A DNA stretch of 7,190 nucleotides from JAIVGZ01 sp964552205. Lineage in GTDB: Bacteria > Pseudomonadota > Gammaproteobacteria > Natronospirales > JAIVGZ01. Of this stretch, positions 1 through 5,769 are shown in pieces (the stretch's first letter is position 1; each line of letters starts with the position of its first letter). The notes beneath the pieces were generated by a model. It was not told the DNA's origin and ran no database searches. It saw only the letters and a program-made list of their open reading frames with translations. The position numbers and the translations under genes were made by a program. The DNA is taken from positions 1 through 7,190 of the forward strand of contig CAZKFT010000070.1 of assembly GCA_964552205.1 (NCBI GenBank), in the 5' to 3' direction.

Positions 1-2
1 AT

Positions 3-1052
3 GTAAACCAAGTTTATTGCTTGTCGTATCTTGCAAATAAAGCGAGTCGAATCTTTTTGCCTTTTGTTGCAACTCGAAAAGATCTTGTGGAAGCAGCAAA
101 AGCCTTGCTTCCCTTTTATCAAAATTGGTGTGAAAGCGAATATCGTCACATCCAAACTTTGATTCGAAAATTTCCTCGTCTCGTTTCGGGGGATACCAAT
201 GGAAATATCATCATTTGGGATAATGGTGGAGACCGGTTCAAAACCATTGAGAATCACGCAAGAATAGAATCATTGTGCTGCTCTCCCGATGGACAAACGA
301 TCGCCTTAGGATCCAAAATTGGAAATGTGAAAATCTTTGATATCAAAACCAAATCTCTGTTGCATATCTTTATAGATCATTCTAAAATGGTCAATTCGAT
401 ATGCTATTCTCGTGACGGCCGTATGCTCATCTCTGGCAGTGATGACAGAAGAATACAAACATGGGAGGTCACTCATAAAAAGCCTATAAAACGCACTTTA
501 CGAGATTCTTGTCCAGTTCTTTCTGTGTGCTGTTCGCCGGATGGACAAAAGGTTGTGTCTGGTGGCACTGATTGGTCTCTAAAAATCCGGGACGTTTCCA
601 GTGGAGCTTTATTAAATACACTCAAATGCCACACAAACGCTGTTCTTTCGGTATGCTACTCGCCCGATGGCCAGTGGATCGCTTCTGGCAGCAGTGACAA
701 AACTATAAAAATATGGCACGCCACCCATGGTTATTTGAAACATACACTGGCGGGCCATTCCGATTCAGTTGCTTCGGTGTGCTTTTCGCCCGATGGACAA
801 ACGATCGTTTCTGGAGGTCACGACGCCACTGTAAAAATATGGAATGTCACTTTATTGTCTTGGTCCTTGGTGCGTACACTCAAAGGACACGCTGACCGGA
901 TCAATTCAGTGTGTTATTCGCCTGATGGTCAGATCATCGCTTCTGGTAGCGACGACAAAACTATCAAACTGTGGGACGCTACCACAGGACACCTCCTTCA
1001 CACCATCAAAAATATAACTCCTGTCAACTCGATTTGTTTTCTGCCCGAATAA
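3..1052 (+). CDS. WD40-repeat protein with family N-terminal module (5' end not resolved)
   Basis: Probable beta-propeller scaffold that binds other proteins; no enzymatic motif is seen. The frame is open to the left edge and has no ATG before position 387, so the 5' end is unresolved. Numbered from the TTG at 21, residues 9-50 form a helical module with the core EAAKALLPFY, shared with the genes at 1102 and 2035. WD40 repeats begin at about residue 51: a half blade (IIIWD), six full repeats of about 42 residues with SPDGQ turns and endings such as IKIWH, VKIWN and IKLWD, then a short closing strand (VNSICFLPE). Half blade plus closing strand make a seventh blade, the usual 'velcro' closure. 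The TTG at 21 aligns exactly with the ATG of both paralogues, so the true start is either that codon or off-window. AATAAA overlaps the stop. The WD40 call is certain; the cellular role and partners are unknown. Confidence 0.93.
   Translation, partial: VNQVYCLSYLANKASRIFLPFVATRKDLVEAAKALLPFYQNWCESEYRHIQTLIRKFPRLVSGDTNGNIIIWDNGGDRFKTIENHARIESLCCSPDGQTIALGSKIGNVKIFDIKTKSLLHIFIDHSKMVNSICYSRDGRMLISGSDDRRIQTWEVTHKKPIKRTLRDSCPVLSVCCSPDGQKVVSGGTDWSLKIRDVSSGALLNTLKCHTNAVLSVCYSPDGQWIASGSSDKTIKIWHATHGYLKHTLAGHSDSVASVCFSPDGQTIVSGGHDATVKIWNVTLLSWSLVRTLKGHADRINSVCYSPDGQIIASGSDDKTIKLWDATTGHLLHTIKNITPVNSICFLPE
252..1010 (+). repeat. Six tandem WD40 repeat units within the first propeller gene
   Basis: Six consecutive units of about 42 codons, recognisable in DNA as well as protein: variants of TATTCGCCCGATGG recur at the SPDG turn. 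The last three units are the most alike, which suggests more recent unit duplication or gene conversion there, while the first two are more diverged (IGNVKIFD, RRIQTWE). The unit boundaries are my own by-eye estimate. Confidence 0.85.
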
Positions 1053-1053
1053 A
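1048..1053 (+). terminator. AATAAA poly(A)-type signal overlapping the stop of the first WD40 gene
   Basis: The hexamer spans the TAA stop codon (1050-1052). A weak inverted repeat, TGGT (1057-1060) with ACCA (1070-1073), follows. The same hexamer lies at or just after the stop of every other gene in the window, which supports a role in 3'-end formation, though no transcript data are available. Confidence 0.55.
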
Positions 1054-1101
1054 CTGTGGTGCGCATAAAACCATTAGAAAGCGTTGATTTTCCATCAAAT
1101 A

Positions 1102-1380
1102 ATGATTTTGTCAATCTACACTGTGTTTCACAAGCTCTTGTTCTTTATCAGCGACGAAGAGGATTTTTTCGAGACTGTCAAAGCCTTGTTTCCATTGTAC
1201 TCTGGTGGGTTGCGTGAATGTAAACTGCGTCACCTGAAAAAGATGACCTTTATGGTTCATTTCTACCTTTTGCTAAACAAAATGACACGCAAACTCGCAA
1301 GCCTCTGCACTCCAGAACACGAAGGCTGCATAGAATGTGCAGAAAATCTCCGATGCTACGCACATGGCTATTATCCTTGA
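1102..1380 (+). CDS. Short paralogue of the WD40 family: N-terminal module only, Cys/His-rich tail
   Basis: A 92-residue ORF from the ATG at 1102. Residues 9-34 match the N-terminal module of both WD40 genes in identical register: L13, E24, K27, A28, L29 and P31 coincide, with the core ETVKALFPLY. After about residue 48 the similarity stops; there is no WD40 repeat in any frame I read. The tail instead carries C74, C81, C84 and C91 with two histidines (CTPEHEGCIEC is the core), a spacing that could bind a metal ion, though this is not a recognised finger. It sits 49 bases after the upstream WD40 stop on the same strand, and its TGA is followed at once by AATAAA and a hairpin. It may be a decayed third copy of the WD40 gene or a functional stand-alone module. 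The ORF further upstream in frame begins only with TTG, so ATG is preferred. Confidence 0.6.
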   Translation: MILSIYTVFHKLLFFISDEEDFFETVKALFPLYSGGLRECKLRHLKKMTFMVHFYLLLNKMTRKLASLCTPEHEGCIECAENLRCYAHGYYP

Positions 1381-1381
1381 T

Positions 1382-1398
1382 AATAAACAATCTTTATT
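1382..1398. terminator. Palindromic AATAAA/TTTATT hairpin shared by convergent genes
   Basis: AATAAA (1382-1387), loop CAATC, TTTATT (1393-1398): a perfect 6-bp stem. On the plus strand it follows the TGA of the 92-residue ORF by one base. On the minus strand the hexamer contains the TAA stop (1394-1396) of the 186-residue gene. One palindrome therefore offers an AATAAA and a hairpin to both transcripts. Hairpin-directed 3' ends are known in mimiviruses; applying that rule here is inference. Confidence 0.6.
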
Positions 1399-1954
1399 TC
1401 CAGTCATATAGCCTTCTATACCAACGATGTTTGTCATCGTCCATTTCGGGATAACCAGGCTCAAAGGTGATTCGCAAGTTGGGCAAGGGCAAGGTTGTCA
1501 ATCTTTTATCAGGTTGGATGATAATGTCCACACTTTGTATGGCAGAGTTGTAAAATAATGTCACTGCTGTGTTCCGATCATAGCCACATTGTCGAAGCGT
1601 AGATTGCATATTTTCAAAAGAAGACCAGGCTTCTTCGAGTTCGATCCAAGCATCATGGCCACGCCGAGAAATTAAGGTGCTGTCATATTTCTTTTCGTAT
1701 GAAAAATTGTGATTCACAAGTCCAATCTCAATCCATTCGCCTGTAGGTCCAATCGTTTTGAAAACGTTTGCACGATAGAGATATCGTTCCCCCAGATCAA
1801 AAGAGAATTCGTGCGGGATTCGTAAATCTAAATCAAGAATTTCGTCAAAGTGGCGATGTCTTCCATTAACACTATTGCTGTCGACAAAATCCTGAAAAAC
1901 GTGATCTAAAATTGAAAAGTCGTGATAGAGTCGTTTTTTCCTCTCTTCCGCCAT
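1394..1954 (-). CDS. Hypothetical protein, 186 residues
   Basis: I do not recognise this protein. It starts with ATG and a charged N-terminus (MAEERKKRLYHDF), followed by an acidic, aromatic-rich body with alternating hydrophobic stretches (EWIEIGLV, VDIIIQPD) that suggest mixed beta strands. It ends in a basic and tryptophan-rich tail (HRWYRRLYDWK). There is no signal peptide, membrane segment, cysteine cluster or catalytic motif. It is convergent with the 92-residue ORF and divergent from the second WD40 gene, which starts 80 bases away. Its start is preceded at fixed spacing by TTTGTAA, also seen at the 363-residue gene. Codon composition and length support a real gene; the function is unknown. 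It is probably soluble and virus-specific. Confidence 0.75.
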   Translation of the reverse strand: MAEERKKRLYHDFSILDHVFQDFVDSNSVNGRHRHFDEILDLDLRIPHEFSFDLGERYLYRANVFKTIGPTGEWIEIGLVNHNFSYEKKYDSTLISRRGHDAWIELEEAWSSFENMQSTLRQCGYDRNTAVTLFYNSAIQSVDIIIQPDKRLTTLPLPNLRITFEPGYPEMDDDKHRWYRRLYDWK

Positions 1955-2034
1955 TTATTACAAAGATTGGTTTTCTTCTTTATATTCAAGTATTTTTTTG
2001 CGCATGCAATTTAACGGTTGCAATTGGTCAAAAA
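1955..2034. promoter_or_regulatory. Divergent promoter region between the 186-residue gene and the second WD40 gene
   Basis: An 80-base, A/T-rich gap between two divergent ATGs. Reading leftward it holds TTTGTAA (complement at 1958-1964) three bases before the start of the 186-residue gene, and an ATATAAAG-like TATA element about 25 bases upstream of that start. Reading rightward it has a T-run and ends in AAAAA directly before the WD40 ATG. No experimentally known promoter motif is matched with certainty; the assignment rests on position and composition. Confidence 0.4.
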
Positions 2035-3033
2035 ATGATTCCGACTCGCCACCTCGTTCTCTATGAACTCTTGCCTCTTGTTTCAGCAGGATGTGAGCTT
2101 GCCGAAACCATAAAAGCTTTGCTCCCTTTTTTTCAAGATCTATGCTCGAGCGAACACAATCAGATTCATGCCATCCGAAAACGTCCTCGTATTGTTTCGA
2201 TAGATCACAACCATGTTAGGATTTGGGACGTTGGCACTGGGGATCTCTTAAAGAGTTGGGAAAAGGACTACTCAATAAGTGCTTGTTTATCTCCTGATGG
2301 CAAGACTATTGCTTTTGCTTCTGCTTATCCCATATGGGATCCCGCCTCTATAACTTTATACGACACCATTACTGGGGATGTAAAACACACCCTTAAAGGT
2401 CACATCGCTGGAGTCAATGTTCTATGCCTTTCTCCCGACAGTCGGTTTATTGCTTCTGGAAGTACCGATGTTACTGTAAGACTGTGGGATGTCACCCATG
2501 GTTCTTTATTATTTACACTTCCACATCTCAGTTCTGTTCGTTCTTTGTGTTATTCGCCAGATGGCCAGACGATTGCCTCTGTTGGTGAGGTCATAAAAAT
2601 TTGGAATACTACAGACGGATCCCTGATACACACGTTTAAAACGCACTCTTGGATCGATGTATTACGCTATTCGCCCAATGGTCAGACTATTATCTCAAAT
2701 AATGGAGAAATATGGGATGTCACTACTGGGGTCTTGCTGCAAATTCTCGAAGGCGTGCGTTCTGTATGTTATTCACCTGATGGTAAAAGTAAAACGATTG
2801 TCTCTAGTGGTCGAAATACGACTATAAATGTGTGGGATGCCACGATCCGATGCAAGTGGTACACATTAAAAAACTCGGATTCGGTCAATATGGTCAATTA
2901 TTCTCCGGATGGTCGCTACATTGTCTCTGCCGGCGATGAATCTATGAAAATATGGGATGTCGCAACCAGACAGGTCGTTCGCACCATTGAAAATTCGGGT
3001 CGAATTCACTCGGTCTATTTCTATGATGGTTAA
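2035..3033 (+). CDS. WD40-repeat protein with family N-terminal module (second paralogue)
   Basis: A 332-residue probable seven-bladed propeller used for protein binding. Residues 5-50 form the shared N-terminal module (core ETIKALLPFF, then a Cys/Ser/Glu/His segment and IRKRPR). WD40 repeats follow: half blade ending VRIWD (61-65), six full repeats ending ITLYD, VRLWD, IKIWN, GEIWD, INVWD and MKIWD, and a closing strand (IHSVYFYDG). Blades 4 and 5 are shortened by a few residues at the strand-c turn, and the repeats are more diverged than in the first WD40 gene, so this copy is older or under weaker homogenisation. I chose the ATG at 2035: the frame extends 41 codons further left but only from TTG, and that extension overlaps the divergent gene. 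A at -3 gives a fair initiation context. No enzymatic domain is seen, and the partners are unknown. Confidence 0.93.
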   Translation: MIPTRHLVLYELLPLVSAGCELAETIKALLPFFQDLCSSEHNQIHAIRKRPRIVSIDHNHVRIWDVGTGDLLKSWEKDYSISACLSPDGKTIAFASAYPIWDPASITLYDTITGDVKHTLKGHIAGVNVLCLSPDSRFIASGSTDVTVRLWDVTHGSLLFTLPHLSSVRSLCYSPDGQTIASVGEVIKIWNTTDGSLIHTFKTHSWIDVLRYSPNGQTIISNNGEIWDVTTGVLLQILEGVRSVCYSPDGKSKTIVSSGRNTTINVWDATIRCKWYTLKNSDSVNMVNYSPDGRYIVSAGDESMKIWDVATRQVVRTIENSGRIHSVYFYDG

Positions 3034-3035
3034 AC

Positions 3036-3097
3036 AATAAACTGCATTGAGAATGATTCTACTCTATTGAGAGTATCTCATGGAGGATACCTTTATT
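3036..3097. terminator. Structured 3'-end region between convergent WD40 gene and 99-residue gene
   Basis: AATAAA (3036-3041) follows the WD40 stop by two bases, and its inverted copy TTTATT (3092-3097) contains the stop of the leftward gene. Between them lie two hairpins: TACTCT/AGAGTA with loop ATTG (3060-3075, perfect), and GTATCTC/GAG-ATAC (3073-3090, one bulged G). They overlap, so only one can form at a time. ATTGAGA occurs three times (3046, 3066, 3095). This is the same convergent palindrome design as at 1382 and 6575, but with a longer, structured centre. Confidence 0.55.
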
Positions 3098-3392
3098 GAG
3101 AGTGTAACTTGATAGGTGTGGGCAGATCTCCATAACTTTGGGTAGCTTTCGATAGTTGCACAACGTGATGTTTATGAAATTGGAGAATACACCGAAACGT
3201 GAGAGGACTATTCTTGTCAAGCTTGATGCATATCCTGGGTTCCCCATCATACAGATAATGATAGCAATCGTAAATATCAAAGGTAGAGGCAATTTGGTAA
3301 CACAGATTTCCGATAGCGTCTCGATCATCGATTCCCAATCCCTGTAGCGTGAAACAATGACGCAAGTCAAATGAGATTCGAGTCTCGTTCAT
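3093..3392 (-). CDS. Hypothetical protein, 99 residues
   Basis: Not recognised. The product is small and soluble-looking, rich in aromatic residues, cysteine and histidine (DIYDCYHYLYDG, FHKHHVV). There is no membrane segment, and no metal-binding spacing is clear enough to call. I start at the ATG at 3392; the frame runs further upstream to a GTG at 3440, but that extension crosses the AATAAA and hairpin of the 363-residue gene and is unlikely to be coding. A second leftward ORF (3059-3370) overlaps it in another frame. The 99-residue frame is preferred because its TAA lies inside AATAAA, like other genes here. It occupies the same place relative to its WD40 neighbour as the 186-residue gene does to the first pair, but the two small proteins are not similar by eye. 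Confidence 0.55.
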   Translation of the reverse strand: MNETRISFDLRHCFTLQGLGIDDRDAIGNLCYQIASTFDIYDCYHYLYDGEPRICIKLDKNSPLTFRCILQFHKHHVVQLSKATQSYGDLPTPIKLHSQ

Positions 3393-3413
3393 CTTTGAAA
3401 AGAATAGATGAGT

Positions 3414-3429
3414 ATAAACTTTGTTTATT
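3414..3429 (-). terminator. AATAAA and perfect hairpin at the end of the 363-residue gene
   Basis: Reading leftward, AATAAA (complement TTTATT at 3424-3429) follows the TGA stop by 20 bases and is part of a perfect stem, ATAAAC/GTTTAT with a three-base loop (3414-3428). The element ends 21 bases before the ATG of the downstream 99-residue gene, so the leader of that gene must begin within or just after it. Confidence 0.6.
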
Positions 3430-3449
3430 GAATTGCGCACAAAAGGTCG

Positions 3450-4541
3450 TCAGGAGATCGTTTGTAATTCTCTGCGGCAGGCTCGAGTAATTTTCTGTTT
3501 GGTAGCATCATCAAGTGTGGGGTATCGGTCCTGGAGGAGTTGGCAAAGTTCCTTCTTGGAAGGATTGGCAACTGTTGGTTCTTTAATGTTTTTAGCCCAT
3601 ATGTTGGCAAGAAATTCATAGTCGTATTGCTTGAAATATCGAACACATGCCAAATCTACCTTTTTCCTGCTGGGATCGTCGAGAGTCTCGTACTTTTCTT
3701 CAATCAGTGCACACAGCTCTTGTTTTTTCACATTAGGTGCTGGCGTGTTGGTCATTTTCTGCCAGATTTCCTTGAGGAACTGTTTGTTGTAGGTTTCAAA
3801 CTGGACACGAGACTTGGGTTCGCCAGTGGAAAGGGGTTGTGTGGCACAAATAAATTGCACCAGCAACTTGTCTTCTCTGTTTTTCAAGTTGGAATACAGC
3901 TGATCGGCGATTTCACACGCTTGGTTTTTGGATAGTTTTTCAATGTCCTCGAGAGACATGTTTATTTTTGTGGAAAAGACTTTGAGGAGGTTGATTAGTT
4001 TTTGTTTCTTCATGCTTTTGTATTTTTCTCGATCAGGACCAACCACTTGACTCCAGTGCGTGTACTTGTTTTTGCGGGGAGATGGTCCTTTTTGAATTCC
4101 TGTGAGTTGCTGGTTTCGCACTTGGTTGACGCAATTGTTTCGTATTTGATTGTATCTTTTGACGAGCATTGCGTGAAATTTATTTAGCACGTCGATATTT
4201 TTGATGGTGTAGGGGTTGATTCGTTGTTCGGATGTTGGTGGCGGCGGCAAAGATGGGCACGCCTTTTCCAGACTCTCAAGTCGCTCACGTAGGTTTTGGT
4301 AATCGGTTTGAACACCAAGCACATCATCCAAGACACGTTCTACGTTTTCCTTCTTTTTTTGGAGGATATCATACACCTCATTCAGATCTTGACTTCTTAA
4401 TGCTTTTTGTTCAAGTGGGTCGTATTTCGCTTTTATTTGTTGCCAGTATCCTTTGTCAAGACTTTCTGCAAGTCGCTCAATTTTGGCCCTCATAATCCCC
4501 ACATCATCTGCTTCTATTTGTCGCTTTCTCTTTCCCAGCAT
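3450..4541 (-). CDS. Helical protein with basic N-terminus, coiled coil and duplicated C-terminal KKxELC unit
   Basis: A 363-residue protein of unknown function. GKRKR at 3-7 resembles a nuclear-localisation or nucleic-acid-binding patch. Residues about 16-95 are charged and heptad-like, probably coiled coil. A short PPPP linker (99-102) leads to a basic middle (120-180). The C-terminus is a tandem duplication: unit A at about 251-303 and unit B at about 306-359, sharing F-L-x2-I-W, K-x-E-L-C, Y-x-T-L-D-D and A-C at offsets of 55-56 residues. The KKxELCxLL helix resembles SAP-like helix motifs, but this is by-eye similarity only. A structural, DNA-associated or virion role is plausible but inferred. 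The ATG at 4541 is preceded by TTTGTAAGAA, matching the 186-residue gene. It is divergent from the acetyltransferase gene. Confidence 0.85.
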   Translation of the reverse strand: MLGKRKRQIEADDVGIMRAKIERLAESLDKGYWQQIKAKYDPLEQKALRSQDLNEVYDILQKKKENVERVLDDVLGVQTDYQNLRERLESLEKACPSLPPPPTSEQRINPYTIKNIDVLNKFHAMLVKRYNQIRNNCVNQVRNQQLTGIQKGPSPRKNKYTHWSQVVGPDREKYKSMKKQKLINLLKVFSTKINMSLEDIEKLSKNQACEIADQLYSNLKNREDKLLVQFICATQPLSTGEPKSRVQFETYNKQFLKEIWQKMTNTPAPNVKKQELCALIEEKYETLDDPSRKKVDLACVRYFKQYDYEFLANIWAKNIKEPTVANPSKKELCQLLQDRYPTLDDATKQKITRACRRELQTIS

Positions 4542-4572
4542 TTCTTACAAAAAATGATCTCTGATATTATAA
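4542..4572 (-). promoter_or_regulatory. Upstream region of the 363-residue gene with TTTGTAA start-proximal box
   Basis: Reading leftward, the sequence before the start contains a TATAATATC-like stretch about 22 bases upstream and TTTGTAA (complement 4545-4551) three bases before the ATG. The 13 bases covering box, spacer and start codon differ at one position from those at the 186-residue gene. Whether the box acts in transcription, or in the leader of the message, cannot be told from sequence. Confidence 0.35.
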
Positions 4573-4692
4573 GAATTGGAGATCGGGGAAAAATTAGACA
4601 AAAGTAAGAAGCGAATTTTGGAAAGAGGCTTTGGGATTGCCTATGGGCAAATAGACAATGATGCCTCTTACAAAGTGTGTTATATGTACTAG
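4573..4692 (+). pseudogene. Relic of a kinase-like gene N-terminus (glycine-rich loop)
   Basis: A 39-codon open stretch with no ATG at its head, bounded by TAA (4570-4572) and TAG (4690-4692). Its residues ERGFGIAYGQIDNDAS match GRGGFGIVYEQKDDAS of the kinase-like gene at 5823. By hand count the DNA at 4615-4668 agrees with 5847-5897 at 40 of 51 aligned bases, with one 3-base insertion. A further 6-base in-frame gap would also align its Tyr-Lys-Val with the Ala-Ile-Lys-Val of the intact gene. The gaps keep frame, which suggests descent from a once-translated paralogue. Everything beyond the glycine loop and lysine is gone. An ATG at 4554 lies in a different frame and reads 17 codons. It lies immediately upstream of the acetyltransferase gene, whose promoter may now use this DNA. 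Confidence 0.65.
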
Positions 4693-4722
4693 AGAAGAAA
4701 ATTTGAGAAAACAACAACAACC

Positions 4723-5769
4723 ATGCCAGCGACAAAAAAAGAATTAAAAAAGGATGAGAAAACATTACAAGCAAAATTAGTCAAATGGAACAAGGCCATG
4801 TGCCGATATAAGGTTGTGGATAAAACGTCAGGGCGTAAGCGATTATGTCGATCTTTGAAGGCCCACGATTCCACCATGTATTGTGCACGACACCGAGACT
4901 TGGTTTCTGTGGAAGAATGGAAAAACAAACACACCAAACCGCTGTTGAAAAGCAGCGACACTTATGAACTGCTCCAACAAGAGCAGTGGGGAACTCGAGA
5001 GGCATATGTGCCTGTCCTCAACAAACATGGATATGTTCGATGGGAGCCCTATAATATTGCCTCGTTCCGGGATTTGGTTTGTGGCGATCCCAACCGCTAT
5101 CGATCCAGCCACTACAACCGATTGTTGATCTACGTCCAGACAAGAGGTCGTGCGGTGAATCAGGCTTCCAAAAGTTTGAAAAAGCCCGCAAACACACTTG
5201 TAGTGATTGCCGGATTTATTCAGTATTGGGCTGATTTCAAGATAAGTAGGCCTTCTTCGGAAATATACATCGACCTGATGTGTGTCAGTCCATATTTCCG
5301 AAACGCGAAACTCGGGAAGAAACTTTATGATATTTTCGAAAAGTCTTCGATTGTGCTGTCCAAAAACCAATATCCAGGCAAAGGACTGACTGTTTATTTG
5401 GAAAGCGTTTACGACATCACAGATGCCTATGCGGATGAAATCGGCAAAGATATGAACGCCTTTGTGAAGCGACTCCAAAAGGACAAGGAAAAATTGGTCG
5501 ATATTCTCGAGGGGTCGATTAAGTTTTGGGCCAAGCTGGGATTTCGTGTGACCGATGTTGAGGGCACCAGTGTATATATGCACAAGACGCTACTCGAACC
5601 AACCGAAGAATACAAATTGCGTTCTGTTGAGACTCGGAAACAACCACAGCAGCCCAAACCCAAGGCATTTTCCCCGACGAGTGAGTCGGACGAGTTCGAT
5701 GATCCCACGTTTCTCCTCCCTCCTGTTGACTTTTCAGAAGATCGAGAAGTGATTGTCTACAAATACTGA
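4723..5769 (+). CDS. GNAT-type acetyltransferase with N-terminal Cys/His finger
   Basis: 348 residues. Residues 27-57 hold C27-x14-C42-x11-C54-x2-H57 within a basic context (GRKRLC, YCARH), similar in spacing to the C3H fingers of KANSL2/INO80D-type proteins; this could bind zinc and perhaps nucleic acid or chromatin. A GNAT-like acetyl-CoA domain follows: a strand at 158-168 (TLVVIAGFIQY), motif A at 181-201 (IDLMCVSPYFRNAKLGKKL), a strand with LESV at 226-229, and the C-terminal KFWAKLGFRV at 267-276. In motif A the canonical R-x-x-G-x-G reads R193-N-A-K-L-G198, so the first glycine is lysine. The tail from about 300 is proline-rich and then acidic. The ATG at 4723 has A at -3. The substrate is unknown; a protein, perhaps histone-like, is a guess from the finger. 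Its TGA overlaps a possible upstream ATG of the kinase-like gene. Confidence 0.82.
   Translation: MPATKKELKKDEKTLQAKLVKWNKAMCRYKVVDKTSGRKRLCRSLKAHDSTMYCARHRDLVSVEEWKNKHTKPLLKSSDTYELLQQEQWGTREAYVPVLNKHGYVRWEPYNIASFRDLVCGDPNRYRSSHYNRLLIYVQTRGRAVNQASKSLKKPANTLVVIAGFIQYWADFKISRPSSEIYIDLMCVSPYFRNAKLGKKLYDIFEKSSIVLSKNQYPGKGLTVYLESVYDITDAYADEIGKDMNAFVKRLQKDKEKLVDILEGSIKFWAKLGFRVTDVEGTSVYMHKTLLEPTEEYKLRSVETRKQPQQPKPKAFSPTSESDEFDDPTFLLPPVDFSEDREVIVYKY

Noticed and set aside
13..19. TTTATTG near the left edge, which would be an AATAAA on the minus strand
   Set aside because: It lies inside the open frame of the first WD40 gene and no leftward gene ends there.
66..170. Possible F-box in the shared N-terminal module of the WD40 genes
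   Set aside because: The LPxE and following pattern of an F-box is not present; LPF/LPL alone is too short to support it.
1..1052. Bacterial origin, since SPDGQ-rich WD40 repeats are common in cyanobacteria
   Set aside because: There are no Shine-Dalgarno sequences or operon-like spacing, and AATAAA signals plus the kinase-fold gene point to a eukaryotic virus. Ancient transfer of the WD40 sequence remains possible.
1912..2034. A 41-codon N-terminal extension of the second WD40 protein, hydrophobic enough to suggest a signal peptide
   Set aside because: It would begin at TTG and overlap the divergent 186-residue gene. The ATG at 2035 matches the register of the paralogues, so the extension is upstream DNA.
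3059..3370. A 103-codon minus-strand ORF overlapping the 99-residue gene
   Set aside because: It runs into the hairpin region and lacks an AATAAA at its stop, whereas the overlapping frame has one containing its stop. The choice is not certain.
3540..3935. A 131-codon plus-strand ORF opposite the 363-residue gene
   Set aside because: It is antisense to a gene with clear domain structure and internal repeats, and its translation is hydrophobic in a way typical of antisense frames.
4843..5583. A 246-codon open frame on the minus strand opposite the acetyltransferase gene
   Set aside because: It lies wholly antisense to a well-supported coding region, resembles no family, and arises from the codon composition of the plus-strand gene.
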